Assembly: GCF_000828475.1 (NCBI RefSeq)
Contig: NZ_AP014648.1
Coordinates: 1,891,400-1,955,399, forward strand
From: Methyloceanibacter caenitepidi
Lineage (GTDB): Bacteria > Pseudomonadota > Alphaproteobacteria > Rhizobiales > Methyloligellaceae
Length of the DNA stretch: 64,000 nucleotides
Direction of reading: 5' to 3'
Position numbers and translations under genes: made by a program
The notes under the pieces: model-generated
What the model was told of the DNA's origin: nothing
The model's input: only the letters and a program-made list of their open reading frames with translations
Databases searched by the model: none
Shown: positions 38,107 through 46,913 of the stretch, piece by piece
How positions within the stretch are numbered: position 1 is the first letter of the stretch
Layout: each line of letters starts with the position of its first letter

Positions 38107-39537
38107 CTACTCCGCGGCGACGGAACGTGCCTCGCCCAGCCAGCTTTCCAAATCCGCGAGCGCGCGTGCCGACATCGCGTTCTTGCGCGCGAGCGCCTTG
38201 GTTTGGCGCCGTCCGTCCGCGCGCGGTTCCTTCGTCTTGGGTTGGCGCGGCGCGGTGATGGGCGGAAACAGACCGAAATTCACGTTCATGGGTTGGAAAC
38301 TGCGGCTGCCGCTCTCGCTTTCGACACTCAAATGCCCGCCGGTGATGTGGGTAAGCAGGGCCCCCAGTGCGGTCGTGGGCGGCGGCGGCGTCACGGCCTG
38401 TCCCAGCCATTCGGCCGCGGCGAAGCGCCCGGCGATCAGGCCTATCGCCGCGGACTCCACATAGCCTTCGACCCCGGTGACTTGGCCGGCAAAGCGCAGG
38501 CTTGGCCGCGCCTTGAGACGCAAGCTGCCGTCGAGCAGGACGGGACTGTTCAGGAACGTATTGCGGTGCAGCCCGCCGAGCCGCGCGAACTCGGCGTTCT
38601 CGAGGCCTGGGATCATGCGGAACACGCGCACCTGCTCGGCATATTTCAGCTTGGTCTGGAAGCCGACCATGTTCCACAACGTGCCGAGCGCGTTGTCCTG
38701 ACGAAGTTGGATGACCGCGTAGGGTTTCTCTTCAGGGCGATGGGCGTTGGTGAGGCCGACGGGCTTCAACGGTCCGTAACGCAGCGTGTCGGCGCCGCGC
38801 TCCGCCATCACCTCGATTGGCAGGCAGCCTTCGAAATAGGGCGTCTTCTCGAAGTCCTTGAACTCCGTTTTCTCGCCGGCGAGGAGCGCCGCAATGAAAG
38901 CGTCGTACTGCGCCTTGTCGAGGGGACAGTTGATGTAGTCTGCGCCCGTTCCACCGGGGCCGACCTTGTCGTACCTGGACTGGCGCCAGCACACATCCAT
39001 GTCGATGGACTCGAAATGCACGATCGGCGCGATGGCATCGAAGAACGCCAGTTCCTCCTCGCCCGTCAGGTTATCGATCGCCTTGGCGAGGGGCTCGGAC
39101 GTCAAAGGACCTGTCGCGACGATCACGCTACGCCATTCTTCCGTGGGCAGGCCGGCGATCTCACCACGGACGATCTCTACCAGAGGGTGGTTTTCCAATG
39201 CCTCGGTGACGGCCGTGGAAAACCCGTCGCGGTCGACAGCGAGTGCGCCACCGGCCGGCAGCTTGTGGGCGTCCGCCGAGGCCATGACGATCGACCCGGC
39301 CCGGCGCATCTCCTCATGGAGGAGTCCCACGGCGTTGGCTTCGAAGTCGTCGGAGCGGAAGGAATTCGAGCAGACGAGCTCGGCCAGCCCGTCCGTCTTG
39401 TGGGCCTCGGTCTGACGCTCGGGCCGCATTTCGTGGAGAGTGACGGGCACACCGGCCTTCGCGAGCTGCCAGGCCGCTTCGCTGCCCGCAAGCCCGCCGC
39501 CGATCACATGAACTGTCTCTGTCGTTGCTGTCGTCAT
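38107..39537 (-). CDS. trmFO: Methylenetetrahydrofolate-tRNA-(uracil-5-)-methyltransferase TrmFO
   Basis: 476 residues. The FAD-binding [16 protein letters not shown] lies at 11-26, then [24 protein letters not shown] sequence with CSNSFRSDD, both diagnostic of TrmFO, and later [17 protein letters not shown] and [13 protein letters not shown]. It forms ribothymidine-54 in tRNA with methylene-THF as donor. Convergent with the NDUFAF6-like gene (three bases apart). The C-terminal 45 residues are a basic tail. Confidence 0.95.
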   Translation of the reverse strand: MTTATTETVHVIGGGLAGSEAAWQLAKAGVPVTLHEMRPERQTEAHKTDGLAELVCSNSFRSDDFEANAVGLLHEEMRRAGSIVMASADAHKLPAGGALAVDRDGFSTAVTEALENHPLVEIVRGEIAGLPTEEWRSVIVATGPLTSEPLAKAIDNLTGEEELAFFDAIAPIVHFESIDMDVCWRQSRYDKVGPGGTGADYINCPLDKAQYDAFIAALLAGEKTEFKDFEKTPYFEGCLPIEVMAERGADTLRYGPLKPVGLTNAHRPEEKPYAVIQLRQDNALGTLWNMVGFQTKLKYAEQVRVFRMIPGLENAEFARLGGLHRNTFLNSPVLLDGSLRLKARPSLRFAGQVTGVEGYVESAAIGLIAGRFAAAEWLGQAVTPPPPTTALGALLTHITGGHLSVESESGSRSFQPMNVNFGLFPPITAPRQPKTKEPRADGRRQTKALARKNAMSARALADLESWLGEARSVAAE

Positions 39538-39781
39538 TGGCGTAGCTAGTCCCGCCAGCCCGTCTGTTTCAAGCGTTTTGGCCGGGAAAAATGGCCCGTA
39601 GGCGGCGTTGAGGGGCCGTTCACGGTCTCGCGCTCATTCGATCTATCCTGTGAAGTGGCCGGAAACCTTATTTGCCGGACGTTCTTGCTTGTCGTGCCAG
39701 GGCGTCGCAGGGTGCAATTAGCCAATGCCGAAAGCGGGCAATTTCGGCAAATTTGAGCTTTGTGGGAGACGTCGCGTCATC

Positions 39782-40543
39782 ATGTCATCGGTTACCGTAG
39801 TCTGGAAAGGCAATTGCCGAAGCACGGATGCGCGCGCGCGTCTCTTGGACTGTCTGCATCGGCTCGCGCGCTTGAGCGACGGCTATTTGCGCCCCACCGA
39901 ACGACCGCACCTGACGGTCGTCGGGGAAGAAGATGCGCTGCCGCGCGCCAAACGCTGCAAACGCCCAAATATCGAATTGATCGACGAGACGCGGCAAGGC
40001 GAGATCCTGGTGTCGTCGGACATCACCGATCATCCGGAAACGCTGCTTGCGCGAGCCAGTGAAGCGGGCCTCCCGATCCGCACCGGAAAGGATGGGCACA
40101 CGAAGCACATCGTGCTCGATGCGGTTCGGCTGCATGGCATCGACTTCCGGCTGTTCGACCCGCGGGGGCTATACCCGCACGATGATCGCATGAGCTTCGT
40201 GTTTATCGAGTGTCCGGAACACCACTTCCTCGACGGACGTCTGGTCAAGATCACAGAGGAGTACGGCACGACAGTGTTGTCGTGCCCGAGCCTACGGTTG
40301 AAATCCTACCTGGAGGATTGGACCGACTGCCTGTTCTCCTGGGTTCGCTTCTTTCTGATGGGCGATCTGTGGTGGGCCCGGCACGAAGACCTGCAGGGCT
40401 ATCACGATTATCGCGGCGTGTTCGAGATCGTGCAGACGACCCGCGGAAGCGCCGAGGCGGAAGACGCGACGTTCGATGCCGTGCTGTCCACATTTACCCA
40501 GCATGCGGAGCATTGGCGCTGCGAAGTGCAGCGGACAGCCTAA
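39782..40543 (+). CDS. Hypothetical protein, unrecognised
   Basis: 253 residues from ATG 39782; ATG 39725 in frame would add 19 residues, and neither start has a strong ribosome binding site (GGGAGACG precedes the first at 11 bases). No signal peptide, no long membrane segment; composition is ordinary for a soluble protein. Short conserved-looking blocks are RPHLTVVGEED, IRTGKDGHTKHIVLDAV and LKSYLEDWTDCLFSWVRFFLMGD, the last quite hydrophobic and aromatic. I do not recognise a family. It stands alone between trmFO (divergent) and a channel gene (convergent). Confidence 0.7.
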   Translation: MSSVTVVWKGNCRSTDARARLLDCLHRLARLSDGYLRPTERPHLTVVGEEDALPRAKRCKRPNIELIDETRQGEILVSSDITDHPETLLARASEAGLPIRTGKDGHTKHIVLDAVRLHGIDFRLFDPRGLYPHDDRMSFVFIECPEHHFLDGRLVKITEEYGTTVLSCPSLRLKSYLEDWTDCLFSWVRFFLMGDLWWARHEDLQGYHDYRGVFEIVQTTRGSAEAEDATFDAVLSTFTQHAEHWRCEVQRTA

Positions 40544-40555
40544 CGGCTCGGTGCG

Positions 40556-41428
40556 CTAGAAGCGTCCCTCGTCTGGAATGTTGAGTTTCTCACCGCATGC
40601 TTTGCAGTGAACGGCATCCACTTCGTGCCGCTGCAATCCACAGCCTGGGCAGGGGTAGCGCACTTTCTGCGGCCGCAAGAGCGTCTGCAGCAGGCGCAAG
40701 AATAGCGTCACCCCGAAGATCATGATCGAGACGGCAATCAGCCGGCCAAACGAGCCCTCGAGCGTGATGTCTCCAAAGCCGGTCGTCGTGAGCGTAGTCA
40801 CCGTAAAATACAGGGCGTCGACATAATTGCCGATCGCCGGATTGCGATAGTGCTGCGTCTCGTAGACAAGGCCCGTCGTAATGAACAGGAAGACGATGAT
40901 GTTGATGACGGCAACGACCGTCTCTTCGTTGCGGCGGAAGAAGGGGAAATCAACGCGCAAGTTCGACAGAAGTTGGTAGGTGTGCAGTAGGCGGACCGTT
41001 CGCAGAACGCGCAGGAAGCCAAGGCCTTCGCCGACGATTGGCGCCAAGAACGATAGGATGGCGACGATATCCGCCCAGGTGGAGAAATGTGTGAAGTCAC
41101 GGGCAGGGTGCGGGCTAACCCAAAGGCGGGCGCAGAATTCGATTAGGATGAGAACACCGAAACACACATCGAGATACTCGATCCAAGGTGCGTCGGGCGT
41201 GAACGAAGTGGCAATGATAAAGGCGATGGTGATCAGATCGAAGACGACGATGCCGTACCGAAATCGATGGGCCGCCCGGCTGTGACCGTGATAGAGCAGC
41301 CGCATTCGCTCGCGGAGCGGCTTTTCTTTCTCTTTGGCGGTGTGCTGCTCCTTTGGCTCGACGGCTTCGGCCGTGTGCTCGCTGCCGGAGTGGGCTGCCT
41401 TCGATTGTGTCGTTGGTGCGGATGTCAT
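40556..41428 (-). CDS. Voltage-gated-type potassium channel with C-terminal zinc ribbon
   Basis: 290 residues from ATG 41428; ATG 41497 is an alternative start adding 23 residues, and neither has a clear ribosome binding site. After a charged N-terminus come S1-S4-like helices with an arginine-bearing S4 (FLRVLRTVRLLHTYQLL), then two pore helices around the K+ filter TTTGFGD. The C-terminus carries CPGC and CKAC 16 residues apart, a zinc-ribbon-like domain. This is a KvAP-like ion_trans channel. The zinc ribbon as cytoplasmic tail is unusual to me and could sense metal or redox state (inference). Confidence 0.85.
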   Translation of the reverse strand: MTSAPTTQSKAAHSGSEHTAEAVEPKEQHTAKEKEKPLRERMRLLYHGHSRAAHRFRYGIVVFDLITIAFIIATSFTPDAPWIEYLDVCFGVLILIEFCARLWVSPHPARDFTHFSTWADIVAILSFLAPIVGEGLGFLRVLRTVRLLHTYQLLSNLRVDFPFFRRNEETVVAVINIIVFLFITTGLVYETQHYRNPAIGNYVDALYFTVTTLTTTGFGDITLEGSFGRLIAVSIMIFGVTLFLRLLQTLLRPQKVRYPCPGCGLQRHEVDAVHCKACGEKLNIPDEGRF

Positions 41429-41542
41429 TTGGGTGGAGTGAAGCCCGCGTTGCCTATGCCGAGTCCCGATGGGCAGTAATATAGGCTGCGACCCCATTAG
41501 TATAGAATCCCGGGAGCACAGAACATCGACCTTCGTGTCCGG

Positions 41543-41986
41543 TCACGCCGCAGTTCCCTGAACGGGCCGTCCCGCACCGAGGAGGCGCAAGAGTACCGCA
41601 GTGCCCAAGCCCCAGGTCGCATTCAGCATCATCGAGACGAGATAGCGCGGCCACAGGGCCGGTGTCTCGAGCCCCTTCACGACCGGGACGATGAAGAAAG
41701 CCACCAAGGGCAGCGCGATGGCCCCGGCGAGGATCCAGGACAGCCAGTAGGCCGGGCCGCTGATCCTGGCCAGGAACGGTGAAAACGCCAGGCCCCAAAG
41801 CCCGCCCCAGAAGGCCTTGGACAGCAGGGAAGGAACCCCGAGCGGCGGCACCGGGTCGGTCGGCCAAGCCGGCCGGCTCATGGGAATGAGGCCGATGTGG
41901 TTGAAGATGGACCAAAGCCCCTGGTGAAACAGGAGCGTTGCCAGAAACCCGGCGACGAAGCCCAACAGCAGCAATCTCAATGACAT
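41543..41986 (-). CDS. Hypothetical integral membrane protein
   Basis: 147 residues from ATG 41986 with AGAGGGTAAG just upstream; a longer frame reaches 42109 but starts in poor sequence. About four hydrophobic segments are seen (RLLLLGFVAGFLATLLF, GGLWGLAFSPFL, WILAGAIALPLVAFFIVPVV, LVSMMLNATWGLGTAVLLRL). No family recognised. It lies divergent from the beta-hydroxylase-like gene. Confidence 0.7.
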   Translation of the reverse strand: MSLRLLLLGFVAGFLATLLFHQGLWSIFNHIGLIPMSRPAWPTDPVPPLGVPSLLSKAFWGGLWGLAFSPFLARISGPAYWLSWILAGAIALPLVAFFIVPVVKGLETPALWPRYLVSMMLNATWGLGTAVLLRLLGAGRPVQGTAA

Positions 41987-42166
41987 CTTACCCTCTATTT
42001 GCACCCGTCCGGCCCCGTAGGCTCTGCTTAGAACTAGTCCAGTCCCAAGTGCGGCCCCTGGTATTGCCGCCGCAAGGGATCTTCTATCAGCAGGCTTGGA
42101 CATCGTCACAGGAATGGCTTAATTCGGGGGCCGTATCGAGCAGATTTGATCCAGGGGGTAGTGCCG

Positions 42167-43018
42167 ATGGAGCGTGCGACAAAGAAAGCGATCAGGCGGT
42201 TTGCGATCGCCGGGGTGGTGCTGTTCCTCGGCCTCGTCTTCCTGCCGCTGCTGACGATTTTCTATCTCGGCTGCGGTCTGATCGACGTCATGCGCAACAA
42301 GCGCCGCGATGCCATGGTGTTCCGGAAGTACTTCCTGGGAAACGGCATCACCACCTGGCTGCTGTCGCCGCTGAATCTGTTCGTCGATCTTATCAGCTAC
42401 CGCAACAAGGGCGTCTACAAGCACGACGACCTGCCGCCGGAATGGCGCGAAGAAGTGGACCAGGTCCTCAATGTCTTCCGTGAGCAGAAAGATACGATCC
42501 TTACCGAGATCGACGAGTCTTTCGAGGAAGGCCGCCGCGGCATGTACGTCTATGAGTGGTACGGCAAGCGGAAGGAGCATTCCGTCGAGGCCCTGAAGCG
42601 GGACTACAAATACGTGAAGACCATCGCCGTCTCGGTGTTCTCGGGCAAGGAATCCACCTCGTTCCACTATGGGCCGCTTCGGATGACGTTGCGCGTGTTG
42701 TATAACCTGACACCTGTCGATACGGACCAAGTCTATATTCAGTGCGGTTGGGAAAAGCACTTCTGGCGCGACGACCCGCTGTACATTTTCGACGACACGC
42801 TCATCCACCGCTCGGTCAACGACTACGACGCGCGCCGCTTCGTCGTGTTCATGGACATCATGCGTCCCACGGCGCATCCGGTATTCCTCGACAAACTCAT
42901 TGCCGGTGTGTCGGTCCTCGTCGAGCGCGCCAACGCTGTCTTCTACAAGAACTGGAAGATGCTGCGTCCCGGAGCAAAGAGCACGGAGCCTCCGGCACCG
43001 CACTCCGAAGCCGCGTAG
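42167..43018 (+). CDS. Aspartyl/asparaginyl beta-hydroxylase-like, membrane-anchored
   Basis: 283 residues from ATG 42167 (AGGGGG upstream). One N-terminal membrane helix (about 11-34, FAIAGVVLFLGLVFLPLLTIFYL) precedes a soluble domain with FHYGPLRMTLRVLYNL, then CGWEKHFW, and FDDTLIHRSVNDYDARR, matching the His...His and Arg pattern of the Asp_Arg_Hydrox (PF05118-type) Fe(II)/2-oxoglutarate dioxygenases. Related bacterial enzymes modify lipid A or lipids; the substrate here is unknown. Confidence 0.75.
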   Translation: MERATKKAIRRFAIAGVVLFLGLVFLPLLTIFYLGCGLIDVMRNKRRDAMVFRKYFLGNGITTWLLSPLNLFVDLISYRNKGVYKHDDLPPEWREEVDQVLNVFREQKDTILTEIDESFEEGRRGMYVYEWYGKRKEHSVEALKRDYKYVKTIAVSVFSGKESTSFHYGPLRMTLRVLYNLTPVDTDQVYIQCGWEKHFWRDDPLYIFDDTLIHRSVNDYDARRFVVFMDIMRPTAHPVFLDKLIAGVSVLVERANAVFYKNWKMLRPGAKSTEPPAPHSEAA

Positions 43019-43046
43019 CCTGCGCAAACCCGCGGAGAATTCGGCG

Positions 43047-43529
43047 ATGGTGACCGTGATCTCCGGGGGGCAGACGGGACCTGACCGTGCCGCCCTCGAG
43101 GCGGCGATCGCCACGGGCACGCCCTATGGAGGCTGGTGTCCGAAGGGCGGATGGGCCGAAGACATGCCCGAGCCGCCGGGACTCCTGGCACTCTATCCCA
43201 ACCTGCGCGAGACACCATCCGACAAGCCTGAGCAGCGCACCGACTGGAACGTGCGGGATTCCGATGCGCTGCTCGTCCTGGTCGGACGGGAAGGGCTTGG
43301 CGTCTCAACGGGAACGGAGCGCGCGGTGCGCCATGCGGTGAGCTCGGGCAAGCCCGTTTGCGTCGCAAGCGTTGCAGAGCAAGAGGCAGGAGACAGGGTC
43401 CGGGCCTTCTTGAGGCCGTTCACGGGTAAGCCCGTCTGCATCGCCGGTCCGCGGGAGAGCGAGTCGCCGGGGCTCCAGGCAGCAGCCTTGAGCAAACTGC
43501 AGCCTGTTCTGGCGGCGCTGATCAACTGA
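43047..43529 (+). CDS. Putative molybdenum-cofactor carrier-like protein (YpsA/LOG-like)
   Basis: 160 residues from ATG 43047; GGAG lies ten bases upstream. The N-terminus MVTVISGGQTGPDRAAL and the block GGWCPKGGWAED are characteristic of the putative MoCo carrier family (PF12694-type), a Rossmann-like fold; RDSDALLVLVG and GTERAVRHA follow. Whether it carries the molybdenum cofactor in vivo is not shown. It lies 28 bases beyond the hydroxylase-like gene, probably the same transcript. Confidence 0.82.
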   Translation: MVTVISGGQTGPDRAALEAAIATGTPYGGWCPKGGWAEDMPEPPGLLALYPNLRETPSDKPEQRTDWNVRDSDALLVLVGREGLGVSTGTERAVRHAVSSGKPVCVASVAEQEAGDRVRAFLRPFTGKPVCIAGPRESESPGLQAAALSKLQPVLAALIN

Positions 43530-43661
43530 GCACCGCCCCCAATCTTCGCCAGCGCGGCCGGAACTCCATGGCCCGTCGTGAATTGGGTCCATATAGGGGC
43601 AGGGCCCGTCTTATGGCTTTGGTCCGGGCTTTGCGGAGAGTGACGACCTGAGGAGGAAACA

Positions 43662-44120
43662 ATGACGCATGCCACGAGGCGAATGATGGTTGCGGGTGGG
43701 GTCTTCGGTGCGAGCCTGATGCTCGCCGTCTTGCCCGCGGTTGCGATGGGCAGTCTCGTCGAAGGCGAGGAGACAGACAATTGCTCGAACGCGGACGGCG
43801 CCTTGGACGAGGCGGCCTTCGTGATCGCCACGGGTCCGAAACCGGGTGAGCGGGTCGAGAGTGGGTTCGACGTGACCGGATGCTCGCGGACTTTCGAGAG
43901 CAATGTGCAGTGGAAGCTTCTGGCGCGGGACGGCTCGGTGCTTGCGAGCGGCCATACGACAGGCGGCGGCGTCGATGGTCCTGGGGCGTTCAGTTTCAGT
44001 ATTCCGTATACGGTCACCGTCCAGCAACTCGGCCATCTCGAGGTCTTCGAAGAAGATGTATCCGACGGCGAAGGCTTCCCGCCGGGCCGAACCGTAATTC
44101 CGCTGGTCCTGAAGCCTTAA
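43662..44120 (+). CDS. Secreted Gmad2 immunoglobulin-like domain protein
   Basis: 152 residues with a signal peptide (about 1-29, MLAVLPAVAMG). The mature part matches the Gmad2 Ig-like domain: FVIATGPKPGERVESGFDVTG and VQWKLLARDGSVLASGHTTGG, ending in FEEDVSDGEGFPPGRTVIPLVL. Two cysteines in the mature chain may form a disulfide. Probably periplasmic; function unknown. Ribosome binding site GAGGAGG-like (GAGGAAAC) just upstream. Confidence 0.78.
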   Translation: MTHATRRMMVAGGVFGASLMLAVLPAVAMGSLVEGEETDNCSNADGALDEAAFVIATGPKPGERVESGFDVTGCSRTFESNVQWKLLARDGSVLASGHTTGGGVDGPGAFSFSIPYTVTVQQLGHLEVFEEDVSDGEGFPPGRTVIPLVLKP

Positions 44121-44250
44121 GGTTCCGACGGCCACGGAACGCGGCGCGGTTGGATTTGCTAACAGCCCGTCGATTGGCGCTAAGCGCGGCCGGCGATGTG
44201 ATAGGCTGTGCCGTCTTGATGAGTACGATTCTTCGGCAAAGGGGGGAACA

Positions 44251-44514
44251 ATGCTGGAAGCACTCATTATCATCCTGGTCGTCGGCGCCATTGCCGGCTG
44301 GCTGGCGGGTCTCCTCGTTCAGGGCACCGGATTCGGCCTTCTGGGCGATATCGTCGTCGGAATCCTCGGTGCCCTCGTCACCGGGTTTTTCCTGCCTCAG
44401 GTGGGAATTGTCCTGGCGTTCGGCGGCGGCATTCTCGGATCGATCATCGCGGCATTCATCGGCGCGGTGATACTTCTGGTCATCGTGAAGTTGATCAAGA
44501 AGCTGCTATCATAA
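44251..44514 (+). CDS. GlsB/YeaQ/YmgE family membrane protein
   Basis: 87 residues, almost wholly hydrophobic, with the family's glycine pattern GAIAGWLAGLLVQG, GLLGDIVVGILGALVTGF and LGSIIAAFIGAVILLVIVK. This transglycosylase-associated family is stress-induced in many bacteria; molecular role unknown. RBS GGGGGGAAC precedes the ATG. Two hairpins follow the stop. Confidence 0.9.
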   Translation: MLEALIIILVVGAIAGWLAGLLVQGTGFGLLGDIVVGILGALVTGFFLPQVGIVLAFGGGILGSIIAAFIGAVILLVIVKLIKKLLS

Positions 44515-44518
44515 AATA

Positions 44519-44583
44519 CCGAGTTAGTTCAGCTGATTAGCTGCCTCGGACGCCGCTCCACCGATGGGTGGGACGGCGTCTTT
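44519..44583 (+). terminator. Two hairpins ending the GlsB-type gene
   Basis: First CCGAG...CTCGG enclosing CAGCT/AGCTG (44519-44549), then GACGCCG...CGGCGTC with inner CCACC/GGTGG (44549-44580) followed by TTT. The second is a plausible rho-independent terminator. The first resembles a tRNA D-arm but no tRNA folds here. Confidence 0.6.
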
Positions 44584-44788
44584 CGGTGTCGGACCTTGTG
44601 TGGGCGCGGCTGAGCCGGTTGCTGCACTGCAACATCGGCCTCCACGCTGGGCCACTTTGCCGCAGTTTGTAACACACAGGCCACGTTTTCGTCACAAGCT
44701 GAACCTGCCCTCGTCAGAATTATCGAGCAAAAGCCCCGTCCTCAGCGGTTTAATCCCGCACAGTGTTAACAACTGTTGAGGAATATCT

Positions 44789-45508
44789 ATGAGGGGTCAG
44801 AGACTCTTCGGCGTGAAGAGCCTTTTGCTTGTCTTGGTATTGCTTGGACTGGCAGCGCCTGCACACGCTGGTGACGTGGCGCGAAATGACAAATTGTTCG
44901 TTGCGTCGCACAACGCCAAAGCCGGATTGGTCGCGGCTGCTGAGGTCGTCGCTCGGCATAGCGTGATCGACGGCTTTGACGACCTGGCCGATGCCGGCAC
45001 TGCCGAGGACGGCGTGTCGTCGGCAGCGCTGGAAGTTGCCGCGCAGGGTGCAGGTGATCAGAACGTCGCCGATGCGAATTTTGCGCGCCAGCTTCGGTGC
45101 TTGGCCGAGGGGATCTATTTCGAAGCCCGCGGTGAGCCTTGGCGCGGCCAGCTGGCTGTCGGCCGGGTGATCTTGAATCGGGTTTCGAGCAAGCACTATC
45201 CCAACACCGTTTGCGGAGTGGTTTATCAGAACAGCCATCTTCACAATCGCTGTCAGTTCTCCTTTGCCTGCGACGGCAAGGCCGACCGGATCCGCGATGC
45301 CAAGGTTTGGTTTAGTGTCCGCGGATACGCCGCTTGGCTGATGGCCAATCGGCCGAACGAGCGGGAGGTGAGCGAGTACCGGGTCCTGGCGTCGCTCCAG
45401 ACCGCGACCCACTACCACGCGGACTATGTCAGCCCGAACTGGGCCAAGCATTTCGAACTGACCGCGCGTATTGGCCGGCACATTTTCTATTCCGATCCAA
45501 GCGCGTAG
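44789..45508 (+). CDS. SleB-type cell wall hydrolase (Hydrolase_2)
   Basis: 239 residues with a signal peptide (about 1-27, LAAPAHA). The hydrolase domain fills the C-terminal 150 residues: AEGIYFEARGEPWRGQLAVG with the catalytic glutamate, VILNRVSSKHYPNTVCGVVYQ and QFSFACDG, then TATHYHADYVSPNWAKH. This is the SleB/CwlJ lytic transglycosylase-type fold found in many alphaproteobacteria without spores. Probably cuts peptidoglycan in the periplasm. Cysteines at CGVVYQ, RCQF and ACDG may form disulfides. Confidence 0.87.
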   Translation: MRGQRLFGVKSLLLVLVLLGLAAPAHAGDVARNDKLFVASHNAKAGLVAAAEVVARHSVIDGFDDLADAGTAEDGVSSAALEVAAQGAGDQNVADANFARQLRCLAEGIYFEARGEPWRGQLAVGRVILNRVSSKHYPNTVCGVVYQNSHLHNRCQFSFACDGKADRIRDAKVWFSVRGYAAWLMANRPNEREVSEYRVLASLQTATHYHADYVSPNWAKHFELTARIGRHIFYSDPSA

Positions 45509-45616
45509 CACCGTTTCGAGGGTGGCGGCCGGCCCGGTCGCCACCCTTGTAATTCCCCTTCCGCAGCATATCTCTAGGCCGTTAGCATCTTCCTTTCGCT
45601 GACACGGGAGAGAACT

Positions 45617-45796
45617 ATGCGATGGCTGCTGATAGTGCTCGCGCCGCTTGCACTCGCGGGCTGCGTGACGGACCAGGGTCCCGCATTGCCGATGACCCTT
45701 GCGCCGGCCGAAACCGCCCAAGCCGCCTGCCTGACCTATGGCGACACGCCGACCTTCGGCGAATGTAGTCCTGGCAACACCGCGACGGACCAGTAG
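45617..45796 (+). CDS. Small lipoprotein, 59 residues
   Basis: A short gene easily missed. ATG 45617 with GGGAGAGA six bases upstream starts MRWLLIVLAPLALAGC, a compact lipoprotein signal with lipobox LAGC (Cys16). The mature part of 43 residues is rich in Thr/Ala/Pro and has two further cysteines (AACLTYG, GECSPG). Function unknown. The clean ribosome binding site, signal and stop make it a real gene rather than a chance frame. Confidence 0.72.
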   Translation: MRWLLIVLAPLALAGCVTDQGPALPMTLAPAETAQAACLTYGDTPTFGECSPGNTATDQ

Positions 45797-45800
45797 CGCC

Positions 45801-45826
45801 ATGCCGCCCCGGAAGAGGGCAGGCAT
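45801..45826 (+). terminator. Hairpin after the small lipoprotein gene
   Basis: ATGCCgCCC and GGGcaGGCAT form an imperfect stem five bases beyond the stop. No T-run follows. The rest of the gap to 46080 holds a 12-bp tandem repeat (ATCGGGACTTCC twice, 46027-46050) and nothing else recognisable. Confidence 0.35.
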
Positions 45827-46080
45827 TCCGACCGTGGTCACCGCTTCACAGTACGATTAGGCCAACCTGGCAAGATTTTCTGCGGGGATTGACCTGTCAT
45901 ATGTCGAGTGGGTGCTTGCTGGCGCGCCCGCGAGCGGCTACCACAACGCGCCATGACCAAACAGAGCGACAGGAGTCGCCACAGCCTCGTCGGCAATGAG
46001 ACGGGGCGCAGACACGAAGACCGGCTATCGGGACTTCCATCGGGACTTCCTCTGAGTTCAGGGCGGGGAAGACGCGATCC

Positions 46081-46341
46081 ATGAAGCGCCGAGCCATGTT
46101 CAGCAGCCGTCTGGAGCGGCGCCGGCAAGTTCGCCGGTTCGCGCGGCTCGTCGGCGTGACGGTGTTCGTCATCGGGCTTGGGCTTGTCGCCGTGTTCGCG
46201 GTTCAGGGCTTGGACTTTCTAGGCATCGCCGAGGCGGATCGCCTGCCCTTGGGGGCGGTGGTGCTGGGGGCCATAGGCGCGGTCTTCGCGCTCTCCCTCG
46301 TGGCCTATGCTGCGGTGCGCATGTTCAGCCGTATCGACTAG
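46081..46341 (+). CDS. Small membrane protein
   Basis: 86 residues. A basic N-terminus (KRRAMFSSRLERRRQVRR) precedes two hydrophobic helices (VGVTVFVIGLGLVAVFAV and AVVLGAIGAVFALSLVAYAAV). An ATG at 46096 is an alternative start. No family recognised; ordinary codon pattern and positive-inside topology make it credible. Confidence 0.6.
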   Translation: MKRRAMFSSRLERRRQVRRFARLVGVTVFVIGLGLVAVFAVQGLDFLGIAEADRLPLGAVVLGAIGAVFALSLVAYAAVRMFSRID

Positions 46342-46442
46342 CGCGCCTGTAAACTGGCGCATCGTGACAAGTGACGAACCCTCTCCAAGCGATCTAAACT
46401 GTCCTCCCGCCGAAACGAGCGGGACAATGGGAGGGATTATCA

Positions 46443-46706
46443 ATGGATCTTACGGGCCTACTGGTGCAGGCCGTCTCCGGTGCTGTCGGTGGCAGCGCCG
46501 CGGGTGCGGCTGCGAAGAACTATTCTCTCGGAGCTGTTGGGAATGCGATCGCCGGCGCTGTCGGCGGCGGCATCCTGGGTCAGCTGATGGGCAGTTTTGC
46601 TGGTCAGATGATCGAAGGTTGGGTGGGCGATATCGTCGGCGGTGGCGTTGGCGGTATTGTCTTGACGCTCATCGCGGGCCTCATTCGCAATATGACGTCC
46701 AAGTAA
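46443..46706 (+). CDS. Glycine-rich small membrane protein
   Basis: 87 residues with glycine-zipper-like hydrophobic stretches (AVSGAVGGSAAGAAAKN, IAGAVGGGILGQLMGSFAG, GDIVGGGVGGIVLTLIAGLI). Similar short glycine-rich proteins occur in alphaproteobacteria; function unknown. ATG preceded by GGGAGGG (10 bases away). Confidence 0.72.
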   Translation: MDLTGLLVQAVSGAVGGSAAGAAAKNYSLGAVGNAIAGAVGGGILGQLMGSFAGQMIEGWVGDIVGGGVGGIVLTLIAGLIRNMTSK

Positions 46707-46913
46707 GTTTGGTCATGGGCCGGGGCGGCGTTCGTGCTGGGCGCCGCCGCGGTCTTGTTGCCAACGTCTCACAGACATCCTTCGTCCTTCATAATCGTGT
46801 CGAGCGGCTTCGCCAAATTGACCGGCATTGATAAGTGCGGCAGGCCTGCTCCCGTGCGTCCCATGATGGAATTCCGCGCCGCGCCGGACGGTCGCACGAT
46901 CTCGAGGTGAATC

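Noticed and set aside
44519..44549. tRNA-like sequence after the GlsB gene
   Set aside because: TAGTTCAGCTGATTAG recalls a D-arm, but no acceptor, anticodon or T arm can be folded; treated as a terminator hairpin.
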